Position numbers and translations under genes: made by a program
In this document: in pieces, positions 1 to 6,840 of the stretch
How positions within the stretch are numbered: position 1 is the first letter of the stretch
Layout of the letters: every line of letters begins with the position of its first letter
Notes under the pieces: model-generated
Seen by the model: the letters and a program-made list of their open reading frames with translations, nothing else
What the model was told of the DNA's origin: nothing
Database searches by the model: none
NCBI RefSeq assembly: GCF_003668635.1
Contig: NZ_RCWH01000011.1
Span: 1-52,416, forward strand
DNA: 52,416 bases
From: Planomicrobium sp. Y74
GTDB taxonomy: Bacteria; Bacillota; Bacilli; Bacillales_A; Planococcaceae
Reading direction: 5' to 3'

Positions 1-107
1 GGATTGCCCGTTACATAGACTACTACAACAACGAACGCATTAAACAAAAATTGGCCGGCATGAGCCCGGTGCAATACCGGACGCATACCAGCCAATTAGC
101 TGCATAA
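1..107 (+). mobile_element. IS3-family transposase, C-terminal end (partial)
   Basis: The reading frame entering from the window edge (codons from base 3) ends at the TAA at 105-107. It encodes the typical C-terminus of an IS3/IS150-group transposase (orfB, DDE integrase fold): a YIDYYNNERI stretch, then K-L-x-G-M-S-P-V-Q-Y-R. These enzymes cut and join the ends of their own element. The end of the element, with a GGGGTCACTA-like terminal sequence, follows immediately and abuts the 3' end of map. Only the last 34 codons are visible, so whether the copy is intact cannot be judged. Confidence 0.85.
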
Positions 108-140
108 ACTAAAACTCTAACTTTAAGGGGTCACTACCTA
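108..140 (+). repeat. Right terminal inverted repeat of the IS3-family element
   Basis: After the transposase stop, the sequence TAACTTTAAGGGGTCACTA resembles the terminal repeats of IS3/IS150 elements, which end in a GGGGTCA-type motif. The exact last base of the element cannot be fixed because the left end and target duplication lie outside the window. Confidence 0.6.
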
Positions 141-153
141 TGCAGGCTTTTTT

Positions 154-906
154 CTATTCCTCTAATTTAGTTAACAAAATCGGTTCTCCTTTTGTGACCA
201 GAACCGTATGTTCGATTTGCGCGACAAGCGACTGGTCCGGCGTGATGAATGTCCAGCCGTCACCCGATTCGATGATATGTTCCGCTTTCTGTGAGATGAA
301 AGGCTCAACAGCGAGGACCATTCCTTCTTTAAGGATTGTCGTTTCCCAGGCATCATAATAATTCAGGATATGCTGAGGAGCTTCATGCAGTGATTTTCCT
401 ATGCCGTGGCCGGTCAGGTTTTTGATAACGAACAAGCCTTGCTCTTTCGCTTCCCGCTCAACGGCTTTACCGATCTGATTTAGTTTTGAACCTGCTTTGA
501 CTTTAGTCATCGCCCGTTCGAATGCTTTTTCAGCCGCTTCACAAATCTTCTCTTTGTCAGGATGGCCGTCCCCCACTACAAATGAAATTCCTGTATCGGA
601 AAAATAGCCCCCATATGAACCGGATACATCGATATTAACAATGTCCCCTTCTTCGATAACGCGTTTTCCCGGAATGCCGTGCGCCACTTCTTCATTCACA
701 CTGATGCAGGTATAACCCGGAAAATCATATTCGGATTTCGGACCGGAAACGCCGCCGAGCTCTTTGAACAATCGTCCGCCCAACTCGTCTATTTCCTTTG
801 TAGTCACGCCAGGCTTGGTCGCTGCTCTCATTTCCTCACGGATTTTCGCGACCATTTGCCCCGCTTTTTTTAACATTTCAATATCTTTTTCATTGGTTGC
901 AATCAT
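154..906 (-). CDS. map: Methionine aminopeptidase, type I
   Basis: Removes the initiator methionine from nascent proteins in the cytoplasm, using two divalent metal ions. The 250-aa product has the usual length of a bare type Ia enzyme. All metal ligands are visible: D93 and D104 (IDVSG, SDTG), H167 (TGHGIG), E201 (VEPF) and E232 (IEHT), plus the substrate-binding H76 (VAHGIPG). The start chosen is the ATG at 906, with GAAGGG about 8 bases upstream. A TTG at 924 would put that Shine-Dalgarno inside the gene. The IS3-family end lies within about 15 bp of the stop and seems to have cut the gene's own terminator: an A-run plus GCCTGC arm survives without its partner. Monocistronic here; nearest gene is thiT. 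Confidence 0.95.
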   Translation of the reverse strand: MIATNEKDIEMLKKAGQMVAKIREEMRAATKPGVTTKEIDELGGRLFKELGGVSGPKSEYDFPGYTCISVNEEVAHGIPGKRVIEEGDIVNIDVSGSYGGYFSDTGISFVVGDGHPDKEKICEAAEKAFERAMTKVKAGSKLNQIGKAVEREAKEQGLFVIKNLTGHGIGKSLHEAPQHILNYYDAWETTILKEGMVLAVEPFISQKAEHIIESGDGWTFITPDQSLVAQIEHTVLVTKGEPILLTKLEE

Positions 907-951
907 TAAATACCCTTCTTTCAAGCTTTTCTATTCAAGAATTATAACATA

Positions 952-1074
952 AAAGAAAAGCGACAGTGCCCGCTTTGCTCTGAAAGGCATTAGAGAATCT
1001 GGCGGAGCGGCGTTTTTTGCCGCAGAGCCAGAGTGGCTTATGACCCGAAGAGCAGGGTCGCTGGAGTCTGGACA
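952..1074. repeat. Dispersed intergenic repeat (family R3), copy 1
   Basis: A stretch running from AAAAGAAAAGCG to CGCTGGAGTCTGGAC. It recurs in diverged form at 24588-24709, with a partial restart at 24709-24749 and a short start-only copy near 34289. The internal GGCGGAGCGGCG...GCCGCAGAGCC part can fold. Such elements are scattered through Bacillales genomes; no coding potential is seen. Confidence 0.7.
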
Positions 1075-1080
1075 ATGAAA

Positions 1081-1106
1081 AGAAGACTATCATAAGATAG
1101 CCTTCT
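1081..1106 (-). terminator. Intrinsic terminator of thiT
   Basis: Read leftward, an 11-bp stem (AGAAGGCTATC with GATAGTCTTCT) around a TTAT loop is followed by TTTTC, just past the thiT stop. Confidence 0.75.
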
Positions 1107-1110
1107 ACTT

Positions 1111-1686
1111 TTATTCTTTCACATCGATCAATCTCGGAGCGGCTATAAACAGAATGGAACAGACAAACGCTGTCAGCAGAAACGCCGGTACCATATAAGT
1201 CGCGTTGTAAACCAACGAGTAAATATAAACATTGCCCGTCGCAAATTCACTGAAGAACCAGATTCCTACTATGACATGTACCAGATAGCGCAGGAATGCG
1301 CCGATCAAAGCTCCTGCTACGATGGATGAGACAGCTTTCCCTCTCGAACCATTCCGTAAATTCTTCAGATATGCAGACCTCATTATTCCCGCCACCCCCA
1401 CACTGGCGAAAGCAACCAGATAATCGAGCGTCACTTGTGTAAAAGCGAAACCGAATGATAAAGGCACTACATAGACACGCCCCGTAACAAGCTGGAGCAA
1501 GCCGACTACTAGACCGGTCAAAATACCTGCTCCCATACCACGACGGAACGCCATCAGGATAATCGGGATCATCACCAGACTGACCGATCCTCCCTGCGGC
1601 ATACTGAACGCGATGAAGTCCAGGACAAAACCAAGGGCTCCGAAAATCGCAATTTCGAGCATCAACAATAATTTTTTATTTCTCAT
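1111..1686 (-). CDS. thiT: Thiamine ECF transporter substrate-binding subunit ThiT
   Basis: Membrane S-component that captures thiamine and works with the shared energising module EcfA/EcfA'/EcfT, encoded elsewhere. The 191-aa protein is almost entirely hydrophobic, with about six membrane segments and the small-residue-rich first helix typical of S-components. Family-typical stretches are the N-terminal GALGFVLDFIAF, the middle GLLQLVTGRVYV and the H-x6-W ligand-site region near residues 137-143 (HVIVGIWFF). A TPP riboswitch with terminator precedes it, which independently points to thiamine. The start at 1686 fits an ATG preceded by AGGA. Confidence 0.93.
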   Translation of the reverse strand: MRNKKLLLMLEIAIFGALGFVLDFIAFSMPQGGSVSLVMIPIILMAFRRGMGAGILTGLVVGLLQLVTGRVYVVPLSFGFAFTQVTLDYLVAFASVGVAGIMRSAYLKNLRNGSRGKAVSSIVAGALIGAFLRYLVHVIVGIWFFSEFATGNVYIYSLVYNATYMVPAFLLTAFVCSILFIAAPRLIDVKE

Positions 1687-1740
1687 GATATCCTCCCATG
1701 TGTTTGCACATCACCAGAAGGGCCGCCAATAAAAACCATA

Positions 1741-1774
1741 CAAAAAGCGGCACCAGGATAGACCCTGGCGCCGC
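1741..1774 (-). terminator. Riboswitch-controlled terminator before thiT
   Basis: Read leftward, GCGGCGCCAGG pairs with CCTGGTGCCGC (one G-U) around a short loop and is followed by TTTTTG. It lies between the TPP aptamer and thiT, the layout of a transcription-attenuating riboswitch. Confidence 0.85.
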
Positions 1775-1792
1775 ATAAGGGCAGGTTTCCAT

Positions 1793-1876
1793 CCACATCC
1801 CTGCGCAAGTGTTAACTTACAGGTTCAAAGGGTAAGAACGGTTCCGTTCACTCTCAGCAAAAGCTCCCCTTGTGGT
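1793..1876 (-). promoter_or_regulatory. TPP riboswitch aptamer (THI element)
   Basis: On the minus strand the conserved blocks occur in order: AGGGGAGC, GCTGAGAGTG, ACCCTTTGAACCTG, GTTAACACTTGCGCAGGGA. A CCACA/TGTGG closing stem brackets them. This is the thiamine pyrophosphate aptamer. Binding of TPP should favour the downstream terminator and switch off thiT. Confidence 0.97.
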
Positions 1877-1903
1877 GTATACAGTTATTTTCGTAACACC
1901 TGT

Positions 1904-1932
1904 ATTGTAACGGACATACAGAAGAGATGCAA
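1904..1932 (-). promoter_or_regulatory. Sigma-A promoter for thiT
   Basis: Reading leftward, TTGCAT (-35) and TACAAT (-10) are separated by 17 bp, just upstream of the TPP aptamer. Confidence 0.75.
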
Positions 1933-2020
1933 GTTCGTTTCATCTGGAGACATTAGGGTATTGATGAAGTAAATGTTGCAGAAAGGCGGTGAAGGCAGCA
2001 GAAATTGCTGCTATGCTTAT

Positions 2021-3094
2021 ATGATCGAATTATTGAAGGATTTAATCAAAATCAAAAGTGATTCAAAAGAAGGCGCCAATGACGCTCTTCTTTTTTGCGC
2101 ACGCTGGCTCGAGAAACACGGTGAAACTGTCGAAGTCCATGACAATAAAGGATTTTTGATGCTGACGGCCCAGAAAGGCCAAGGATCAGAAAAGCTGATA
2201 TGGAATGGGCATGTCGATGTAGTTCCCGGCCACGACGAGCAATTCACCCCAATGGAGGAGCTGGGACGTCTGTATGGCCGCGGTTCAGCAGATATGAAAG
2301 CTGGCGTAGCCGCAATGATGCAGGCATTCATCGAACTTGATCCGGAAAAGTTAAAGCGCGAAGTCCAGCTGCACCTTGTCACTGATGAAGAGATTGGCGG
2401 CCATAATACTTCTGAATGGTTGGTCTCCCAAGGACACAGTGGCAACTTTGTCATTTGCGGTGAGCCTACAGGCTTGAAAGTCGGACTCCAGTCAAAAGGC
2501 ATCCTGCATATGGATATGGTCTTCAAAGGCAAGCCGGCGCACGGCAGCCGTCCTTGGGAAGGCATAAATGCCATCGAACAGGCGATGAAATATCATATGG
2601 CCATGGCGGAGCTGCCTTTCCGAAAAGAATCTACAGAATACTATGAGCAGCCATCCGTCAATCTGGCCATCATCAAGGCCGGTGAACGTTATAATATGGT
2701 GCCGGAACTCTGTGAAATGTCCTACGATATCCGTTTTATGCCAGGACAAGATCCAAAAGAAATTACGCGCCAGATGGTGGAACTGGGCGATACACTTAAT
2801 ATCGATTTTGATTATAAGTCCAGCTCATCCACTACACCAGCACTGACAACGACAGCTGAAAACCCATATATTCAAGCTTTGCAGGAGAGCATTCGCAGCA
2901 ATACCGGCAATGAACCAATTCTGTTCGGCCAACACGGAGCTGCAGACACCCGCTATTACGCCGCCGTTACAGGCGGCGAGGGTGCAATCGAGTTTGGACC
3001 GACAGGCGACGATTGGCACGGCAACGCCGAATATGTAGAAATTTCTAGTGTCCATGAATATAAAGATATTCTCGTGTCTCATGCATTAAGCTGA
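2021..3094 (+). CDS. M20 family metallopeptidase (ArgE/DapE-like)
   Basis: Predicted cytoplasmic di-zinc amidohydrolase of the M20 family, about 357 aa. The exact substrate (acyl-amino acid, succinyl-diaminopimelate or dipeptide) cannot be decided. Visible metal and catalytic residues: H64-x-D66 (NGHVDVVP), D91 (GSADMKAG), E123 and E124 (TDEEIGG), E148 (CGEPTG) and a C-terminal His in DDWHGN. A dimerisation lid domain of the usual kind lies around residues 165-275. The start is uncertain: ATG 1973 is possible, but the best Shine-Dalgarno (GAAAGGCGG, 1981-1989) points to ATG 2021, with a small hairpin between them. Transcribed opposite to thiT; likely monocistronic or with the small ORF downstream. 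Confidence 0.85.
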   Translation: MIELLKDLIKIKSDSKEGANDALLFCARWLEKHGETVEVHDNKGFLMLTAQKGQGSEKLIWNGHVDVVPGHDEQFTPMEELGRLYGRGSADMKAGVAAMMQAFIELDPEKLKREVQLHLVTDEEIGGHNTSEWLVSQGHSGNFVICGEPTGLKVGLQSKGILHMDMVFKGKPAHGSRPWEGINAIEQAMKYHMAMAELPFRKESTEYYEQPSVNLAIIKAGERYNMVPELCEMSYDIRFMPGQDPKEITRQMVELGDTLNIDFDYKSSSSTTPALTTTAENPYIQALQESIRSNTGNEPILFGQHGAADTRYYAAVTGGEGAIEFGPTGDDWHGNAEYVEISSVHEYKDILVSHALS

Positions 3095-3163
3095 AGGCTA
3101 TGTTTAAGTTAACTGGAAAACGGGCATTTATGAAGTATCTATAAAACGAATGGAGCGATAAAT

Positions 3164-3310
3164 ATGGCAGTAGGAAGATTATTGAGAACAGCGATTAAAT
3201 ACGGTCCTATAGCTTATCCGGTTATCCGCAAATTTATGAATAAGAAGAAATCAAAAGGAAATGCACAGACTAATACAAGCCAATATAAGACTAAACAACC
3301 AAAACGATAA
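3164..3310 (+). CDS. Small basic protein, function unknown (48 aa)
   Basis: Begins MAVGRLLRTAIKYGPIAYPV and ends in a Lys/Gln/Thr-rich tail (KTKQPKR). A GGAG lies 8 bases before the ATG, and a strong terminator follows its stop within 10 bases. Both are good signs of a real gene. It has a short amphipathic or hydrophobic first half and a strongly basic second half. I do not recognise a characterised family; similar short ORFs are common as hypothetical proteins in this group. It could be membrane- or nucleic-acid-associated. Confidence 0.65.
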   Translation: MAVGRLLRTAIKYGPIAYPVIRKFMNKKKSKGNAQTNTSQYKTKQPKR

Positions 3311-3313
3311 ATG

Positions 3314-3352
3314 AAAATCCCGCGCCTGAATTATCAGGTGCGGGATTTTTTT
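3314..3352. terminator. Intrinsic terminator
   Basis: AATCCCGCGCCTGA and TCAGGTGCGGGATT form a stem with an ATTA loop followed by TTTTTTTG on the plus strand. It ends the 48-aa ORF. The GDSL gene from the other side ends right beside it, so the hairpin may serve both directions. Confidence 0.85.
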
Positions 3353-3356
3353 GATT

Positions 3357-4307
3357 CTATACAATCGGTAAAACTGTGCGAAGGGCCAAGTAACCCGATT
3401 TCAGATCAGGAAGCAGCCCAGCCGATTGATCGGTCTCCAATTCTTCAGCATCTGTATCTGCAGGCTCTTCCATTTCGGTATCCGGCTGGGAATTGTCGGC
3501 AGCCTGCTCATCCTGCTCCTGCAGGATTTCTTCAAAACTTATGGGATTCGGCTCAGGCAATTCGCGGTCTTCCACGATCCAACCTTCCCGGTACTCCGCC
3601 AAAAACTCATTGGCCATCGCCTGGTAACCTTCAAAATTCGGATGAACATCTCCAGGATTCGGCACTTTGGATACGGCATTTTCACCGAACGCCTCATCGA
3701 CTGATACAAAAATCGCGCCGGCTTTTTCAGCTTCATTTTTTAGGATTTCATTTAAGATTCCCAACTGTTCAGCTATGCCTTCTTTCTGCGATTCACGGGC
3801 ATGCGGATAGGCGAAATAATAACCCATAACGTATATATCTGCATTAGGTGCAGCTTCATTCAATCTGCTTAATATATCACTAATATTTTTTCTCGCATTA
3901 TTCAGCGCAAAATCTGACTGGATGCGCTGGAATTGGAGCGAGCCGTCAGCCGGATTTGCCTGCACCAGCCGCAGCAAGTCATTGGCTCCTGCTGACAATG
4001 TGATGATATTGGCCGATGCCAGAAGTTCCTGAGTCGCCTCTTCCTCTACACGCTCCAGAACGTCCGCTGTCGTAAATCCAGGAAAAGCGAGATCTTTCGA
4101 AAACAATGCGACCGGCTGATTGCGGCTTAACTCCTGTGCGATTAAATCCGCATAACCAGTGTCAATCTGGCTTTGTGGCGTCTGGCCCGCAGCGAGTGAA
4201 TCACCCAGAGCTATATAGGCAGCCGATATTTTCACTTCAGCTGCCGCTGTATTCACCATACTGATTGAAAGCGTCAAAGCCAGCAGCGTTGCAGCAGTTT
4301 TTTTCAT
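3357..4307 (-). CDS. Secreted SGNH/GDSL-type esterase or lipase
   Basis: Predicted exported hydrolase of the SGNH superfamily. A signal peptide spans about residues 1-23 (MKK..., hydrophobic core, TAAA cleavage region). Block I is GDSLAAG with nucleophile S37, block III is SAGAND with N109, and block V is D220-x-H222 (GDVHPN). An unusual acidic, Glu/Asp-rich tail covers residues about 250-297. The start is taken at ATG 4307: AGAGG lies 8 bases upstream, whereas the GTG/ATG at 4316/4313 are too close. That Shine-Dalgarno overlaps the stop codon of the M29 aminopeptidase, so the two are probably translationally coupled. The substrate is unknown. Confidence 0.85.
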   Translation of the reverse strand: MKKTAATLLALTLSISMVNTAAAEVKISAAYIALGDSLAAGQTPQSQIDTGYADLIAQELSRNQPVALFSKDLAFPGFTTADVLERVEEEATQELLASANIITLSAGANDLLRLVQANPADGSLQFQRIQSDFALNNARKNISDILSRLNEAAPNADIYVMGYYFAYPHARESQKEGIAEQLGILNEILKNEAEKAGAIFVSVDEAFGENAVSKVPNPGDVHPNFEGYQAMANEFLAEYREGWIVEDRELPEPNPISFEEILQEQDEQAADNSQPDTEMEEPADTDAEELETDQSAGLLPDLKSGYLALRTVLPIV

Positions 4308-4319
4308 TTTCATCACCTC

Positions 4320-5549
4320 TTAGAATGCCCAGTTGCCTTTTCGGAAAACCGGAATCTTCGAACCGTCTGCAGTGATGCCATCAATATCCATTTCAGCACT
4401 GCCAATCATAAAGTCTTCATGAACAATGGATGTATTCAATCCCAGCTCTGCCAGTTGCTCACGTTCAAGATCGCGGGCACCCTCGTAGCAGGTTGGATAA
4501 GAATCGCCGATTGCCAAGTGGTTCGATGCGTTTTCATCAAATAAGGTATTGAAGAACAACAGGCCGGAATCCGAGATCGGCGATTGATGCGGTACCAATG
4601 CCACTTCGCCTAGATAAGCCGCGCCTTCATCTGAATTGATCATTTCATTTAACAGCTCTTCACCTGTTTCAGCTTCAGCTTTAACGATTTTGCCATTTTC
4701 GAAAGTCAGTGTGAACCCATCGATGATGTTGCCTTGATAGACAAATGGCTTTGTATTGCGGACAAAACCATTGACTCCATTTTTTAATGGAACCGTATAA
4801 ACTTCCTCTGTCGGCATATTCGCGATGAACGGATTGCCTTGCGGCGTTTTTGATGCACCGGACATCCAGATATGCTTGTCCGGCAATCCGATTGTCAAAT
4901 CAGTGCCCGGAGCGGAATAATGCAATTTTACAAAACGATGATCATTTAGCTGGGCAGCTCGTTTCTCAAGGAAATTGATATGCTCTTTCCATAGAGCAAC
5001 AGCATCTCCTCCCCCGATGCGCACGGTTTTGAATATCGCTTCCCAAAGAGCTTCAATCTGCTGTTCAGGTGCTAAATCCGGAAAGACTTTCGCAGCCCAT
5101 TTTTCTGATGGGATTGCTACAATCGACCATGCCACTTTATCGGAACCCACTGCCTGGCGGTATCTGGCCAATGCCTTGCCCGCAGCTTTCTGAGAGTTCG
5201 ATAAGCGTTTTGCTGGAATGCCGGTCAATAGATCCGGATCTTCCGCATCAATCCACAAAAAAGAACCGCCCTTCTCAATAATTTCATCGCGCTGCACAAC
5301 TGACCACTCCGGATACTCCGTAAATGCTTCGTCAGGCGCCAGTTCATAATGCGTACGCGTCTGAACCGGGTCTGAATAATTCACATGAACATTTTTCGCA
5401 CCGGCTTCATATGCTTTTTTCACGACCAGACGGGTAAACTCAATCGTATCGGTCGTGGTATTGATAAGCACATGCTGATCTTTTTGGACATTCAGTCCAA
5501 CGTATACGGTCAACTCCGCATACTGTTCCATTTTTTTCTGAAAATCCAT
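4320..5549 (-). CDS. M29 family aminopeptidase (AmpS-like)
   Basis: Cytoplasmic metallo-aminopeptidase of the thermophilic-aminopeptidase family (AmpS/PepS/aminopeptidase T), 409 aa, the normal family length. It releases N-terminal amino acids with two metal ions. Metal-binding candidates lie in the second half: E in PTEEVYT, E and H in GEVALVPHQSP, H in ENASNHLAIG, and H and D in the SIVHEDFMIGSAEMDIDG block. The N-terminal ENFA-like nucleotide-fold half is also typical (YVGLNVQKDQHVLI). It sits between a DEAD-box helicase, whose stop overlaps its ATG (TAATG), and the GDSL esterase. This suggests a three-gene operon without an obvious common pathway. Confidence 0.92.
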   Translation of the reverse strand: MDFQKKMEQYAELTVYVGLNVQKDQHVLINTTTDTIEFTRLVVKKAYEAGAKNVHVNYSDPVQTRTHYELAPDEAFTEYPEWSVVQRDEIIEKGGSFLWIDAEDPDLLTGIPAKRLSNSQKAAGKALARYRQAVGSDKVAWSIVAIPSEKWAAKVFPDLAPEQQIEALWEAIFKTVRIGGGDAVALWKEHINFLEKRAAQLNDHRFVKLHYSAPGTDLTIGLPDKHIWMSGASKTPQGNPFIANMPTEEVYTVPLKNGVNGFVRNTKPFVYQGNIIDGFTLTFENGKIVKAEAETGEELLNEMINSDEGAAYLGEVALVPHQSPISDSGLLFFNTLFDENASNHLAIGDSYPTCYEGARDLEREQLAELGLNTSIVHEDFMIGSAEMDIDGITADGSKIPVFRKGNWAF

Positions 5550-6706
5550 TATTTTTTCCCCTTTGTGTTTACTGTCTTGCTTGACCCCTCAATCAATTCT
5601 CCGCCGTGCATGATTTTCTGAACAGGCTTCGAAGGCAAGTCCTTCGTGAATTTTTTATAATGTCTTTCATCCTGATAAGCTAACAGAGTCAATACTTCAC
5701 CATCTTTTCCGGCTCTCCCTGTCCGTCCTGAGCGGTGAAGATATTGATCGATTGTTTTTGGAACATCCACATGGATAACGTGTGTTACCGAATCAATGTC
5801 CAGCCCGCGGGCTGCGACCTCTGTTGCAATAAGGATTGACACTTCGCCTTTACGGAAAGCATCAAGCGCTTTTTTGCGTTCATCCTTATTCATTTCGGAA
5901 TGTAGTGTGACTATTTTAGTGTCGCGGAACTTTAATTTATTTTCCTTCATCAATAACTGGTCAAGGTTATTGACGAATGCCAAAGCTTTTACTCCTTCGA
6001 TATGCGAGATGCGGCGCAGCAAATCCGTCTTATCGCGTTCATCCACTTTGATGAATGAGTGTGTCACTTTTCCTTGCATCGGCATTTCCTCAGCTGTGAC
6101 ATGGAGCCGTGTCGGATGCTGCATAAGACGGTCCGCAACCAGTTCCACTTCTTCTGTAATCGTTGCTGAAACAAGCACCAATTGCCGCTCATTCTGTGTC
6201 TTCTCAATCAGAGCCTTCATAACATTGCGATGTTCGCGTGCCATCAATTGATCTCCTTCATCAAGGACGAGGATGCGTATTTCATGCATTTTCAACTTTT
6301 TGCTTTTGACAAGTTCATTCAAGCGACCGGGTGTTCCGACTACAATCGTCGGTTTTTTCTTCAGTTTTTCCAATTGGCGCTGCATATTGGCGCCGCCAAT
6401 CAATTGTGTCACGGTTACATCTGTGCCTTCTGTCCATTCCCGCAGCACATTTACGATCTGCATCGACAATTCCTGTGACGGTGCAACGATCATTGCCTGT
6501 GTGGCTGCCTTTTGCGGATCCACACGCTGCAGAATAGGCAATACATAGGCCAGCGTCTTGCCCGATCCTGTAGGTGATTGGGCTAAGATGTCGTTTCCAG
6601 CTATCATTTCGGGAATCATCTGCTCCTGAATCGGCATGATTGTTTCAAATCCGGTTTTTTTCCATTTTTCCTGCCACTCTGGTTTTAATTCTTCTATAAA
6701 TGTCAT
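5549..6706 (-). CDS. DEAD-box ATP-dependent RNA helicase (YfmL-like)
   Basis: RNA helicase of superfamily 2, 385 aa with very short extensions, resembling the compact B. subtilis helicase YfmL, which is linked to ribosome assembly. The Q motif region is at MPIQEQMIP, motif I at SPTGSGKT, motif Ia at APSQELSMQ, motif II as DEGD instead of DEAD, motif III as SAT, motif V at ATEVAARGLDI and motif VI at HRSGRTGRAG. The DEGD variant is known in this subfamily and does not imply loss of activity. AAGGTGG stands before the ATG. First gene of the helicase-aminopeptidase-esterase cluster. Confidence 0.92.
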   Translation of the reverse strand: MTFIEELKPEWQEKWKKTGFETIMPIQEQMIPEMIAGNDILAQSPTGSGKTLAYVLPILQRVDPQKAATQAMIVAPSQELSMQIVNVLREWTEGTDVTVTQLIGGANMQRQLEKLKKKPTIVVGTPGRLNELVKSKKLKMHEIRILVLDEGDQLMAREHRNVMKALIEKTQNERQLVLVSATITEEVELVADRLMQHPTRLHVTAEEMPMQGKVTHSFIKVDERDKTDLLRRISHIEGVKALAFVNNLDQLLMKENKLKFRDTKIVTLHSEMNKDERKKALDAFRKGEVSILIATEVAARGLDIDSVTHVIHVDVPKTIDQYLHRSGRTGRAGKDGEVLTLLAYQDERHYKKFTKDLPSKPVQKIMHGGELIEGSSKTVNTKGKK

Positions 6707-6811
6707 TTTAATTCCACCTTCTTTTCAATGCTTACAGTGTACCATATTTGGCGGTCTAACGCCTTTTTTTGATGAATTCCGCTTGCTTGTCAAGCACTAA
6801 AAACAAAGAAA

Positions 6812-6834
6812 GCCGCTCCGTAAATCGGAGCGGC
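6812..6834. terminator. Intrinsic terminator of the efflux gene
   Basis: GCCGCTCCG and CGGAGCGGC form a perfect 9-bp stem with a TAAAT loop. Read leftward it is followed by a T-rich run, just past the efflux pump stop. Confidence 0.85.
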
Positions 6835-6840
6835 CAAAGT

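Noticed and set aside
3311..3829. 172-codon open frame opposite the GDSL esterase
   Set aside because: Starts in a terminator and lies antisense to a well-supported gene; no domain recognised.
5549..6706. Loss-of-function DEAD-box helicase because of DEGD
   Set aside because: The DEGD variant occurs in active relatives and all other motifs are intact.
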